From Desulfocapsa sp. (GTDB lineage Bacteria; Desulfobacterota; Desulfobulbia; Desulfobulbales; Desulfocapsaceae): DNA of 64,000 nucleotides. Positions 18,556 to 27,534 of the stretch are shown here, piece after piece; within the stretch, counting starts at the first letter, position 1; each line of letters starts with the position of its first letter. Where the stretch lies: NCBI GenBank assembly GCA_013792135.1, contig VMSP01000023.1, positions 1 to 64,000 of the forward strand, read 5' to 3'. The position numbers were made by a program, and so were the translations under genes. A model generated the notes under the pieces. The model had not been told where the DNA came from. It saw nothing but the letters and a program-made list of their open reading frames with translations, and did not search any database.

Positions 18556-18731
18556 GTCGTTGTCACCAAATAATGATCTTATCCGGACTGGAAACCCCGA
18601 AAAAATCAGGAAAGGAGTGATCGTTTCCTTGGGGGCATCCGATAAGTAATGGAAGAACTCAGGAAGAGTCTCACTTGCTTGGGGGCGAGGACTCTGTGTG
18701 GGGAGGATTGTTGGGTTGAAAGAGAAATTTA

Positions 18732-18760
18732 TTGACAAGAAAAAAAATGTCGTGTAATTA
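18732..18760 (+). promoter_or_regulatory. tRNA-Phe promoter
   Basis: TTGACA (18732-18737), a 17-base spacer and TAATTA (18755-18760) precede the tRNA by 20 bases. Confidence 0.6.
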
Positions 18761-18780
18761 ACCACCGTTGTTAATGATGT

Positions 18781-18856
<76 letters not shown>

Positions 18857-18865
18857 CTGAATTTA

Positions 18866-18904
18866 AAGGGGTTAAGCGATTTTTTTTTTGCTTACCCCTT
18901 TTTT
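18866..18904 (+). terminator. tRNA-Phe terminator
   Basis: AAGGGGTTAAGC, a T-rich loop and GCTTACCCCTT form a stem with one bulge, followed by TTTTTTC. Confidence 0.75.
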
Positions 18905-18905
18905 C

Positions 18906-19319
18906 GTTTGCCCTGCATGGTAGGCAAACTCAGCCTGCGTTAAGCAGGCGTTCTCGACCAAGGGGAAGATAATCCGAATCGAAGGTAAGGGAAGACTCCG
19001 GGAGTAGGGGCTGATTGTGCTGGACGCAAGCACGTTGGCATGTTGATGAACTGCATGGGTATTAAGGTACTTTAGAGAAAGCCGATCACAAACCAAAAAT
19101 AGACTGGCCTTGAGCTTTTTCCAATTATTGCCGATTAATTGACAGTAATATAAAAAAAATGTATTATTATTATCTTGAGTTTAAGCTATGGAAAGAATCG
19201 TTTTTTTTATCTGTTTTTTTTGTAAAAAACTTAATAAGTTAGCCGCTGGCGTTGATGACTTGATCAAAGCTGCGCCCTGCTGATAGGGCTTTTATCCAAT
19301 GAATTAGAAAGGAGGGTGT
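18906..19319. other. Intergenic leader upstream of the export operon
   Basis: No supported gene lies in these 414 bases; the minus-strand ORF at 18872-19096 has no ribosome site or family. Just before the FecR-like gene, GCCCT-GCTGAT-AGGGC followed by TTTT (about 19272-19293) could form a weak terminator-like hairpin in the leader. I cannot tell whether it regulates. Confidence 0.35.
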
Positions 19320-20060
19320 ATGAGAACAAGATTAAGGAATGTGTCGTTGGGTCTTGTGTTAGGTTTTGGAATGGTAAGCTCTGCAGCGCTTGCAGCCCAG
19401 GGTGGAAGTATCGGTCAAGGTGATTTTTCGGTTATGAAAGGTGATCAATTGGTTGATAAGCTTTCCGGCCAGAATCCACTTAAAGATGAGTCCATGCTGG
19501 TCTGTGATGGTAAATGTATGATCAAGTCAGAGGGAATCTCCCTTGTGGCTGCTGATCAGGCAAAATTTGCCATCAAAAATGAATCTGACACCTTCAGGTT
19601 GTTTTTACGTGAAGGCAGTGTTGATTATGTTATCACTGACAAGGCCCGTAAGATAGCCTTTCATACCCCGGAAGGTGTGTATAGTGTTGCTGAAATAGTT
19701 TTTAACGCGGCAAGCAACCCTGTTGTGCGTGGGACTGTTCAGGTAAATGCAGATGGTAAAACGGAAATCAGCGTCAAGGAAGGACGTTTGGTTTTTGCAA
19801 CGGCGGACGGCATGAAGGCTGTTGGCGTTAATGAAAAAATTGTATTGGCCGCAATTGGAGACACTCTTGGCGGTGGTGCGAGTACTGGTACCTTTACTAA
19901 TGGTGTGTTTATAGCTAGTGGATTGGTCCTGGCGGGGGGGACAACAATGGCTTTGATGCAACGGGACGATCCTACTCCTGCTCCAACACCCACTCCAACA
20001 CCAACTCCAACTCCAACACCAACTCCACGCCCTGCTCCGACTCCTAGTCCAAGCACTTAG
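19320..20060 (+). CDS. Secreted FecR-like protein with Pro-Thr tail
   Basis: At 246 residues it has a Sec signal peptide (residues 1-25, ending SSAALAAQ), a beta-rich FecR-like region (residues about 35-180, with SMLVCDGKCMIKSEG and LREGSVDYVI), a hydrophobic stretch (GVFIASGLVLAGGTTMALM, about 200-218) and a tail of TP repeats encoded by a slippage-prone tandem of CCAACA/CCAACT. FecR-domain proteins without a sigma factor partner occur at the head of exopolysaccharide operons; its role there is unknown. A strong AAAGGAGGGTGT precedes the ATG. Confidence 0.75.
   Translation: MRTRLRNVSLGLVLGFGMVSSAALAAQGGSIGQGDFSVMKGDQLVDKLSGQNPLKDESMLVCDGKCMIKSEGISLVAADQAKFAIKNESDTFRLFLREGSVDYVITDKARKIAFHTPEGVYSVAEIVFNAASNPVVRGTVQVNADGKTEISVKEGRLVFATADGMKAVGVNEKIVLAAIGDTLGGGASTGTFTNGVFIASGLVLAGGTTMALMQRDDPTPAPTPTPTPTPTPTPTPRPAPTPSPST
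19974..20055 (+). repeat. Pro-Thr coding microsatellite
   Basis: Tandem CCAACx ACTCCA units encode the TPTPTP tail of the FecR-like protein. Unit number could vary by slippage without breaking the frame. Confidence 0.8.
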
Positions 20061-20085
20061 GCTTAAGAGGTTGGTCTAGCGAGAA

Positions 20086-20125
20086 AGAGGGTTGCTGATT
20101 TAATTGGCAACCCTCTTAGCTTTTG
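20086..20125 (+). terminator. Hairpin between the FecR-like and Wza-like genes
   Basis: AGAGGGTTGC and GCAACCCTCT form a perfect 10-bp stem followed by TAGCTTTTG. It would terminate or attenuate transcription ahead of the export genes, giving more of the first protein. Confidence 0.65.
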
Positions 20126-20180
20126 TGCAAGATAAGTAATTGTATAATTTTAATTCTTAAATGGTAGTACTGGAATATCA

Positions 20181-21212
20181 ATGTCATTTACGAGAATGGT
20201 TCGTTTTCTATTATTGATTTTTGTTGGTCTCTTTCTCTTCGGATGCGCTGAAGAACAATTTGAAGCTAATACCGACCTCAAACAGTTTCAGCAAGTCAGC
20301 CAAAACATAGAAAAAGAAAAGGCCACGACAGATAGAAATATACAAAAACCATCAGCTGCGGTCCTGACAACAGACGATATCGGGGATTATCTCCTGGGAC
20401 CAGGAGATCTCCTTCAGGTTACAGTGTTTGAAACTCAAGATTTGAATGCTGAGGTTCGTGTATCCTCAAGAGGGGTTATCAGTTTACCACTTCTCGGTAA
20501 TGTTGATGTCCGTAACCTCACAGCAGCAGAGGCAGAAACAAAAATAGAAACAGACCTTAAGGTTAAATATCTGCAGGATCCTCACGTCTCCATCTATATT
20601 AAAGAGCATGTCAGTAAACAGATAACCTTGGTTGGTTCGTTCAAAAAGCCGGGAACATACGATTACGTCTCTAAAAGAAAACTTCTTGATGTTATCGCCA
20701 TTGCCGAAGGTCTGTCAGAGAAGGCAGGATCGTCAGCATATATTACCCGTTTTGATGACAAAACTAAAAAAAATATAAATTATTTCATAGACCTGGATGA
20801 ACTTGTCAGAAGGGGGAATATGGAGCAGAACATCGTGGTCATGGGTGGGGATGTCGTTTTTATTCCAGAAACCGGCCAATGTTTTGTTGATGGGGCGGTA
20901 CGTAAACCCGGAACCTATCCTCTGAGAAACGGTATGACCATTACTGAAGTCATCACTCTTGCCGGTGGCTTGGCAGGGTATGCGGATAGTGATAAAATTA
21001 AGCTCATCCGTCGTGTTGAAAATGGTAAGGAAAGGCAAGTGCTGAGCTTGAGCTTTAATGACCTTCAGGGCGGAGTCGGTGATAGCCTTTTGATCAAGGA
21101 TCAGGATATAATCTTTGCCGAGTCCAGTACCAGTGGGACCCTTTTCTCTGGCTCAGGTTTCACAATTGGCTTTTTGGGAACAGGTGTGAGTTTCAAGGAC
21201 CCAACGCAATAA
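20181..21212 (+). CDS. Outer-membrane polysaccharide export lipoprotein, Wza-like
   Basis: This 343-residue lipoprotein (lipobox LFLFGC near residue 23) builds the periplasmic and outer-membrane export channel. The Poly_export domain starts at LLGPGDLLQVTVFE (about residue 72), followed by SLBB domains (QITLVGSFKKPGTYDY and CFVDGAVRKPGTYPL). The C-terminal amphipathic helix that forms the pore in E. coli Wza is not obvious. It overlaps the next gene (stop and start share bases), and the Wzc-like kinase downstream is its usual partner. Confidence 0.92.
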   Translation: MSFTRMVRFLLLIFVGLFLFGCAEEQFEANTDLKQFQQVSQNIEKEKATTDRNIQKPSAAVLTTDDIGDYLLGPGDLLQVTVFETQDLNAEVRVSSRGVISLPLLGNVDVRNLTAAEAETKIETDLKVKYLQDPHVSIYIKEHVSKQITLVGSFKKPGTYDYVSKRKLLDVIAIAEGLSEKAGSSAYITRFDDKTKKNINYFIDLDELVRRGNMEQNIVVMGGDVVFIPETGQCFVDGAVRKPGTYPLRNGMTITEVITLAGGLAGYADSDKIKLIRRVENGKERQVLSLSFNDLQGGVGDSLLIKDQDIIFAESSTSGTLFSGSGFTIGFLGTGVSFKDPTQ

Positions 21213-22666
21213 TGTTACCTGTAGTATCTCTTCAGCTCATAAACAGGTTGCTGCAACCTGAAAAATTAGCACAATCACTGGTTTTTTTCCTTCTGGCCAC
21301 ACTTCCCTTAATCTTTGGTGCTGTTCATCCCATCGTTCAAGGTGTCTATACTCTTCTGATCCTGGTTGGGCTTGGAGGCTGGATGCTCTATGTCCTACCG
21401 GAATTGTCGTGGAAAGATTGGTCCTGGTACTGGTTAATTGTTCCTCTTGTCCTCATTGTCTATATAATCCTACAGTCACTGCCCTTGCCATTGTCGGTTG
21501 TTGAGCTTCTCTCCCCTGTCAGGGCAACCAGGATTACTATGGTTAATACCCTGGCTCAGACCAGTTTGACCACTGCTTCTTTAAGTGATAATGGCATTGC
21601 CGGCTTGCGCGAGGCAATTTTTGTTTTTTCTCTGCTCCTCTATTATATCGTTCTCACAACACTGCTGAGAAGAAACAAAAAAATGGTATCAGGATTACTC
21701 TATGTGATTGCAGGTGTCGGCTTATTTGAAGGAATTTATGGACTGCTGCAGGTGATGAATCCGCCTATGGGAATTTTGTGGTTACCGGTAACAAGTAAGG
21801 GCGCAGCACATGGCACTATTATTTATAAAAATCAATATGCTTCTTTGCTGAATATGTGCTGGCCTCTGGCACTTGCGGGAGGGATATTGTTTCTTGATTC
21901 TTTAAAGGATATAGTCAAAGAAAAGGCCAGAAAAAGTACCTTCAAAACTTTATTTCTGGCTTTGTCGCAGTTGAATATTCAGGTTCCTTTGTTCTTTTTC
22001 GCTGCTGGTATTATGATTCTCGCCGTTGTGTTCTCATTTTCCCGGGGCGGGATACTGACAATGTTATTGTTAATTGTTTTTCTTAATATCTTTATGCCCT
22101 GTTCCCGCAAGATAAAGCTGTTATTGACTCTATTATTGATTTTATTTCTCGCGGGATATGGTTCGATGTTAGGGATAGATGGAGTTATTAACAGGTTCTC
22201 TACTATAGATGATTCTGGTTTGAATCGATTTCATATTTATTTTTCCAGTCTTCCCATGTTGTTTGATCACTGGTTGACTGGTATTGGCCTTGGTTCATTC
22301 AAATTGCTGTCTGGAGTATATCTGAAAGGTTTTCCAGAAAATCTTCTGTTTGATAGAGTGCACAACGATTATATCGAATTGGCCATAGAAATCGGCTTGC
22401 CCATGGTGCTTCTTTTTTTAGTTTGGCTCTTGAGCGGAATTCTGGTTGCCGGAAAAAAACTGGTTCAAAAAAGCCGTATTATTCACGAAGAGTGCAGGGT
22501 ATCGATGCTTGTGGGGAGTGCTGCATTCTGCTCGCTGATAGGTTTTTTGATCCATGGTCTGGTAGATTTCGGCTGGCGGCTCCCGGCCAATGCCTTGTAT
22601 GCAGTAACCTTGGTGGCGTTGATTTCTTATGCGCTAAAAGATTCTCCTCTACCAGCAAAAGACTGA
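21212..22666 (+). CDS. O-antigen ligase/Wzy-like membrane protein
   Basis: This 484-residue inner-membrane protein has about 11-12 membrane helices and, in a large periplasmic loop, the motif RVHNDYIELAIEIGLP. The HNDY pattern marks the Wzy_C/WaaL superfamily of polymerases and ligases acting on undecaprenyl-linked glycans. It lies in the export operon between wza and the PHP phosphatase, so polymerisation of the exopolysaccharide is the likely role. A second polymerase-like gene sits at 37530. Confidence 0.85.
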   Translation: MLPVVSLQLINRLLQPEKLAQSLVFFLLATLPLIFGAVHPIVQGVYTLLILVGLGGWMLYVLPELSWKDWSWYWLIVPLVLIVYIILQSLPLPLSVVELLSPVRATRITMVNTLAQTSLTTASLSDNGIAGLREAIFVFSLLLYYIVLTTLLRRNKKMVSGLLYVIAGVGLFEGIYGLLQVMNPPMGILWLPVTSKGAAHGTIIYKNQYASLLNMCWPLALAGGILFLDSLKDIVKEKARKSTFKTLFLALSQLNIQVPLFFFAAGIMILAVVFSFSRGGILTMLLLIVFLNIFMPCSRKIKLLLTLLLILFLAGYGSMLGIDGVINRFSTIDDSGLNRFHIYFSSLPMLFDHWLTGIGLGSFKLLSGVYLKGFPENLLFDRVHNDYIELAIEIGLPMVLLFLVWLLSGILVAGKKLVQKSRIIHEECRVSMLVGSAAFCSLIGFLIHGLVDFGWRLPANALYAVTLVALISYALKDSPLPAKD

Positions 22667-22669
22667 ACT

Positions 22670-22795
22670 CGTGCAGAGCCGCAGAGCCGCAGAGAAGGTC
22701 GCTTTTACGCCGTCCATGGCGTCCGCGACACTGGACCATCCATGGCCTGCGGACAAAAAATCTTTTCTCAGCGTCTCAGCGCGAGAAAAAAATCT
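22670..22795. repeat. Dispersed CTCTGCG repeat, copy 2
   Basis: GTGCAGAGCCGCAGAGCCGCAGAGAA and, further on, CTTTTCTCAGCGTCTCAGCGCGAGAA form palindromic arms around CCATCCATGGCCTGCGGAC, a segment that recurs at 29430. It is intergenic, between the Wzy-like gene and the PHP gene; the first 28 codons of ORF 22742 in the track lie in it and are not coding. Confidence 0.65.
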
Positions 22796-22825
22796 TTATC
22801 GTTAATAATTACTAAAATAGGTTCA

Positions 22826-23563
22826 ATGTCTCTGAAACTCTCAAATTTTATAGATATCCATACCCATATTCTTCCAGGTATTGATGATGGTCCAAAAAAC
22901 CTGGAAGAAAGTGCTGCTTTGGCACGATGTTATACCGATCTGGGTATTACGCAGATCATTGCTACCCCCCATTATATTCCTGGTACAGCCTGGTCTACTT
23001 CCAGCCAGCGTATTGTGGAGAAAATTACCGAGTTACAGGGCTATCTGCAGAGCAAGGATATTCCTCTAACAATATTTCCAGGGATGGAAATTGCATTTCA
23101 TAAAAAGTTTCAGGAACACCTGAAGAGTGACACCTTTTTGCAGCTGGGAGCAAGTTCCTATTATTTACTTGAGCCATCCTTTACTGATTCTGCTGAGGCT
23201 CTTCTGCATTGTCTTGACCAACTGCTGGAGCAAGGTCGAAAAATCATTCTGGCCCATCCGGAAAGAATTCCCGAATTACGGGAAACGGCAAACGTCTTTG
23301 AGGAATATGTCCGAAATGGCTTGAAGATTCAGCTCAATATTGGCAGTTTGCTTGGCAAATTCGGTTCTGAAAGTAAAAACATTGGCTTCAATCTCATTGA
23401 GAGAAATTGTGCCCATTATCTTGCTTCTGATGCTCATGGTATCAACTCACGTAAACCACCTACAGAAAAAGAATGGTTGGAGTTAGAAACAAATCTTGGT
23501 CCCGATGTACTTGAACAACTGTGCTGTATTAACCCCGCACAACTCCTTGTAGATAAGAATTGA
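22826..23563 (+). CDS. PHP-family tyrosine phosphatase, CpsB/YwqE-like
   Basis: This protein of 245 residues is a metal-dependent phosphatase that would dephosphorylate the Wzc-like kinase and so control chain length or export. It shows FIDIHTHILPGIDDGPKNLEES, then IATPHYIPG, ILAHPERIPEL and LASDAHGINSRKPP, all metal ligands of the polymerase-and-histidinol-phosphatase fold. The ORF track begins at 22742 inside a repeat; I use the ATG at 22826, which starts MSLKLSNFID. The kinase gene follows after a repeat-rich gap of 363 bases. Confidence 0.92.
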   Translation: MSLKLSNFIDIHTHILPGIDDGPKNLEESAALARCYTDLGITQIIATPHYIPGTAWSTSSQRIVEKITELQGYLQSKDIPLTIFPGMEIAFHKKFQEHLKSDTFLQLGASSYYLLEPSFTDSAEALLHCLDQLLEQGRKIILAHPERIPELRETANVFEEYVRNGLKIQLNIGSLLGKFGSESKNIGFNLIERNCAHYLASDAHGINSRKPPTEKEWLELETNLGPDVLEQLCCINPAQLLVDKN

Positions 23564-23579
23564 GAAATCTGCAGCATAA

Positions 23580-23652
23580 AAACTGATCTCGCGCAGAGAC
23601 GCAGAGAAAGACAACAAAATAAAAAGGTTGTTCTCATCGTCTCTGCGCGAGA
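23580..23652. repeat. Dispersed CTCTGCG repeat, copy 3
   Basis: CTCGCGCAGAGACGCAGAGAAAG and its near complement CGTCTCTGCGCGAGA flank about 35 bases and form a long hairpin. Same family as the copies near 5720, 22670, 29455 and 30197. Confidence 0.7.
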
Positions 23653-23683
23653 AAATAATGTCAGTAGTTATAAAATTAGATAG

Positions 23684-23890
23684 CAGTGTCCGGTTGGGTA
23701 TTTGCATGATTAAAAAAAGTGATGAATTCAGTCCCCCCTCCTTGTGTTTAAGGAGGGGCCGGGGGTGGTTTTTCAGTTTTCAGCGCTGATTATGGATATT
23801 GCTTTTGACGAAAATCAAAGACAACCACCCCTAACCCCTCCTTAAAAGTAAGGAGGGGAACTTTTGTAAAAACTAAACCGGACAATACTG
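23684..23890. mobile_element. MITE with CAGT(AT)TGTCCGGTTTAG-type ends, copy 1
   Basis: A 207-bp non-coding element begins CAGTGTCCGGTTGGG and ends CTAAACCGGACAATACTG. Inside are nested palindromes, CCCCTCCTT...AAGGAGGGG and GGGGTGGTT...AACCACCCC. A second copy with matching ends lies at 59050-59244. It has no coding capacity and must be moved by a transposase elsewhere; the family is unassigned. Confidence 0.7.
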
Positions 23891-23926
23891 AAACTTAGAA
23901 GCATAAATATAAAAATCAAAAACAAA

Positions 23927-26221
23927 ATGATTGAGAATAAAGACGAAAAATTTTCTGAAGCGGATAACAGTCTGGTGATTAGAGAAGATGCCCAAAAACA
24001 TCTTCCCAGTGCTGAGGTTCGAGAGCTGGTTCCTGAACTCCAAGATGAAATTGATCTGCGGGATTATCTGGATACATTGATTCGCAGGAAAACAGCAATT
24101 CTGTCAGTAGCACTGATAGTTTTTATCTTGTCTGCTTTTTATACCTTTCTGGCAACACCGCAGTTTAAAGCGAAGGGAACAATCCGAGCTTCGGCTCAGA
24201 ACTCATCGGTAACCAAATTCGACAATCTTGAATCAAATGTTTTGCAGACGAGAGAATTTCAACAAACTCAGGTGAATCTTCTGCAAAGTAATCAATTGGC
24301 AAACAGGGTTATTGACAAGCTTGACCTGACCAATAACCCGGTATTTAATCCTCAAGCCGGTGGTTCAGAAAAAGGCAATCAATCCATGTCCTTTCTTGAT
24401 CCTATTAAAAATTTTATTCGATCGGATCAGGCACAAGATCAAATCAGCGTCTTGCAGGAAGATGCCCAGAGTCAGCTCTTGGCCTATAGTATCCTGGGAT
24501 CTTTTCACAAAAGACTTAATGTCGCACCGGTCAAAAATAGCGAGTTGGTTGAGATTACATTTTCGTCTCCTGACCCGGCCTTGGCGTCCAGTGTCACGAA
24601 TGCCGCTATGGATGAGTTTATTCAGATGCATATGGATAGTAATCTGGATGCATCCAAGACTGCCAGTAAGTTTCTTGAGAAACAGATTCGGGGAGCGCAG
24701 ATCAAACTTGAGGAATCAGAGCTGCAACTCAACGAATTCGCCAGGAAAATAGGTATCGTCTCCTTAAACCCGGAACATAATCTGGTGATGAAACAGTTGG
24801 AGGAAGTGAACAACGCATTGGCCAAGGCGTCTTCCGATAGAATCAGCAAAGAGGCGATGTATAAACAAAACATGGCGCTTGACGAAAAGTCCTTGGATCA
24901 GGTGGTGAATAATGTGCTCATACAGAGTTTAAAGACTCAATATTCAACACTTGAAGCAGAATACAGGGATTTGAGTGTTACCTTCAAGGCGGGCTACCCT
25001 AAGCTGCAGCAGTTGCAGGCGAAAATGGATGAGATCTCGGCACGGATCACCAAGGAAAAACAACAGATCATCAACTCCATCAAAAACACCTATGAAACAG
25101 CCCTGAAAACCGAACAATATTTAATCGTAAACGCTGAACTGCAAAAGGGAAAAGCGCTGGAATTAGGAGAAAAATCTACACAATATAAAATTCTGGAGCG
25201 GGAGGTAGATACCAACAAGTCTATTTATCAGAGCCTCCTTCAGCGCTCCAAGGAAATTGAGGCAACGGTCGGCGCTGCGGTTACCAATATCCAGATCATT
25301 GATCGAGCGACGACTCCTCTTTTTCCCTTTAAGCCGCAAGTGGCCAAGAATCTGCTACTGGCTCTTGTTCTTGGTTTGATGCTGGGAGTCGGCACTGCCT
25401 TTACTCTCGAGGCCTTTGACAACACCATAAAAAATCCGGACGAGTTGGCTGATCGTTTCCATATCCCTGTCCTTGGTCTTATTCCCTACGATAAGGAAAG
25501 TATTGATAATCGAATGAAAATGGCCATGAAATCCTTTGATGAACCACGATCACCGGTTGCTGAGGCCTTTCGGACAACTATGACTTCCGTGCGGCTCTCT
25601 GTTGCTGATAATCCCCCTAAAACAATCCTGCTTACCAGTATCTTGCCGGGAGCCGGCAAGAGCTCATTGGCTACGAATACAGCTTTTTCCTACCTGGCAG
25701 AAGAGGAAAGGTGTCTGATTATTGATGTAGACCTGAGAAAGCCAAGTCTGCATAAAATATTTCAGACATCAAAGAAAAAAATGGGCCTGAGCAGTGTGTT
25801 GAGTGGTATGGCTAAACTTGATGATGTGATCACAAAAACCGAATATGCGGGCCTGGATTATATCTGCAGCGGTCCATTGCCACCTAATCCGGCAGAACTG
25901 TTGAGCTCTAAACGTATGCGGCAGCTCTTGGCAATCGTCTCACAACACTATGATCGTGTCATTCTTGATGGTCCTCCGTACCAGGGCTTTGCTGAGATCC
26001 TGGTGCTGTCGCATATGGTTGATGGTGTTATTCTTGTTGCTGTAGAAGGAGAAACGCCACGTGAAGGTGTCAAGCATTTCAGAAAAGCCATAGTCAATGT
26101 TGGTGGTCGGATCCTTGGCGCCATCATTAATAAGTCGGGACGTAAGAAGGGCTTCACCACATACGGCAGTTATAAATATTACGCCTATAATTATAAGTAC
26201 GGCGAAGAGAATGCAGAATAA
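23927..26221 (+). CDS. Polysaccharide co-polymerase and tyrosine autokinase, Wzc-like
   Basis: At 764 residues this inner-membrane protein couples polymerisation and export of polysaccharide. An N-terminal Wzz domain has membrane helix ILSVALIVFILSAFYTFLA (about 65-83), a long periplasmic coiled-coil region, and a second helix near residue 480. The cytosolic BY-kinase follows, with Walker A SILPGAGKSSLATN, Walker A' CLIIDVDLRKPSLHK and Walker B VILDGPPYQGF. The C-terminus YGSYKYYAYNYKYG is the tyrosine cluster that is autophosphorylated. The PHP phosphatase upstream is the expected antagonist. Confidence 0.95.
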   Translation: MIENKDEKFSEADNSLVIREDAQKHLPSAEVRELVPELQDEIDLRDYLDTLIRRKTAILSVALIVFILSAFYTFLATPQFKAKGTIRASAQNSSVTKFDNLESNVLQTREFQQTQVNLLQSNQLANRVIDKLDLTNNPVFNPQAGGSEKGNQSMSFLDPIKNFIRSDQAQDQISVLQEDAQSQLLAYSILGSFHKRLNVAPVKNSELVEITFSSPDPALASSVTNAAMDEFIQMHMDSNLDASKTASKFLEKQIRGAQIKLEESELQLNEFARKIGIVSLNPEHNLVMKQLEEVNNALAKASSDRISKEAMYKQNMALDEKSLDQVVNNVLIQSLKTQYSTLEAEYRDLSVTFKAGYPKLQQLQAKMDEISARITKEKQQIINSIKNTYETALKTEQYLIVNAELQKGKALELGEKSTQYKILEREVDTNKSIYQSLLQRSKEIEATVGAAVTNIQIIDRATTPLFPFKPQVAKNLLLALVLGLMLGVGTAFTLEAFDNTIKNPDELADRFHIPVLGLIPYDKESIDNRMKMAMKSFDEPRSPVAEAFRTTMTSVRLSVADNPPKTILLTSILPGAGKSSLATNTAFSYLAEEERCLIIDVDLRKPSLHKIFQTSKKKMGLSSVLSGMAKLDDVITKTEYAGLDYICSGPLPPNPAELLSSKRMRQLLAIVSQHYDRVILDGPPYQGFAEILVLSHMVDGVILVAVEGETPREGVKHFRKAIVNVGGRILGAIINKSGRKKGFTTYGSYKYYAYNYKYGEENAE

Positions 26222-26223
26222 GC

Positions 26224-27534
26224 GTGTCTGAATATTCTTCATATAAAAGTCACTGGATTTTTCGTGCCGTCTGTTTTCTCATGCTCGTGGGTTTGGCAGT
26301 ATTACAGCTTTTTATTGCCCGACAGGAACAAACGGAATACACCAGCACGAGCGGTTCTACGGCACTTATTGAGTCTCTGCGCAGTCCTTATCTGCTCACC
26401 TGGCATGCCAAACGTTTTCATCTGATCGAAGGTGATATGGTACAGGCAGAAGGGCTGTTCCAGCGAGCGTTGATCTATAATCCTTTATTTATTCCTGCCT
26501 GGCTGGGGCTGGCAGAGTTGTATAATGATCAGGGACAAAAACCTGAGAGTCAGGCTGTCATGGAATATGTGGATCAACTCAGCACTGATATCAGTCGCTG
26601 GCGTTGGGATAAGGCCTTGCTTGCCTATCAGTTGGGCAGGCTTGACATCCTGTCTCGTGATCTTGCTTATGTCATAGAAAAAATGCCTGATAAGAGACAG
26701 AATGCCTTGAAAATGGCATTTTCCCTTTGGGAAGATCCGCAGGAACTTCTTACCAGGATGGGTACACAGAACGTCCTCCATTTGTTTAATTATGCGTCAC
26801 AGACAAAACAGACTGATACAGCCCTGCTGTTTTGGCCATATATTGAAAATATGGGGGTGGGTAGCCATAAAAATGACATTTTGGCATTTTTAAATACCCT
26901 GATTGTCAACGGAGAGATAGATCAAGCGACACCAATCTGGAAAAAATATTTTAATGACGACACATTGCTCTACGATGGCAGTTTTCAGGAAGAGCCGATG
27001 AATACAGCCTTTGGTTGGCGAGTGGACAAGCCTAAAGGGAGTATCTGGCGGATCGAAAGTGGTCATGAAAAAGAGACGTTTCAGGCCATGCGGCTCCATT
27101 TTTCAGGAACCGAGAATATTGCCTTCAATCATTTATCGCAGATAGTCCCTCTCAAGCCAGCCAAAAAATATAGCCTTACTGGACTTTTGAAAACAAAGAA
27201 TTTGACAACAGATAAACGTCCTTATCTGGAAGTCGTGGGCTACAAATGCAAGATCCCGCCGGCCAAAACTGAGATTATGGCCGAGAACCAACCTTGGACT
27301 CCGTTTACTCTATTTTTCAATGTTACTGAAGATTGTGAAGCCGTTCAGGTACAAGTGCGTCGAGATCCCAGTAACCATCTTGACAACCTCCTGGCTGGAG
27401 ATCTCTGGCTTCGTGATCTCAATATAGAGGATACAGGAGAGAGCTTCTCAATTTTAGATACGAATCTCAAGCTTCACGATTTGCAGATACGTGAATCAGC
27501 GGCGACACATTCTTCTTCAGGTACGAAACCATGA
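26224..27534 (+). CDS. Membrane-anchored TPR protein with C-terminal beta domain
   Basis: This 436-residue protein starts with GTG two bases after the kinase stop. An uncleaved signal anchor (AVCFLMLVGLAVLQLFIA, residues 14-31) is followed by TPR-like helical repeats (AEGLFQRALIYNPLFIPAWLGLAELYNDQG) and, from about residue 245, a beta-sandwich-like region resembling CBM/CenC modules (DGSFQEEPMNTAFGWRV). Proteins of this layout occur in exopolysaccharide operons of Desulfobacterota and Geobacter relatives. The role is not known; a scaffold for the export complex is a guess. Confidence 0.7.
   Translation: MSEYSSYKSHWIFRAVCFLMLVGLAVLQLFIARQEQTEYTSTSGSTALIESLRSPYLLTWHAKRFHLIEGDMVQAEGLFQRALIYNPLFIPAWLGLAELYNDQGQKPESQAVMEYVDQLSTDISRWRWDKALLAYQLGRLDILSRDLAYVIEKMPDKRQNALKMAFSLWEDPQELLTRMGTQNVLHLFNYASQTKQTDTALLFWPYIENMGVGSHKNDILAFLNTLIVNGEIDQATPIWKKYFNDDTLLYDGSFQEEPMNTAFGWRVDKPKGSIWRIESGHEKETFQAMRLHFSGTENIAFNHLSQIVPLKPAKKYSLTGLLKTKNLTTDKRPYLEVVGYKCKIPPAKTEIMAENQPWTPFTLFFNVTEDCEAVQVQVRRDPSNHLDNLLAGDLWLRDLNIEDTGESFSILDTNLKLHDLQIRESAATHSSSGTKP

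Noticed and set aside
18872-19096. 74-residue minus-strand ORF after tRNA-Phe
   Set aside because: It starts without a ribosome site and overlaps the tRNA terminator.
23684-23890. Possible CRISPR-like repeats
   Set aside because: The repeats are nested palindromes in a single element with no regular spacers; no cas genes in the window.
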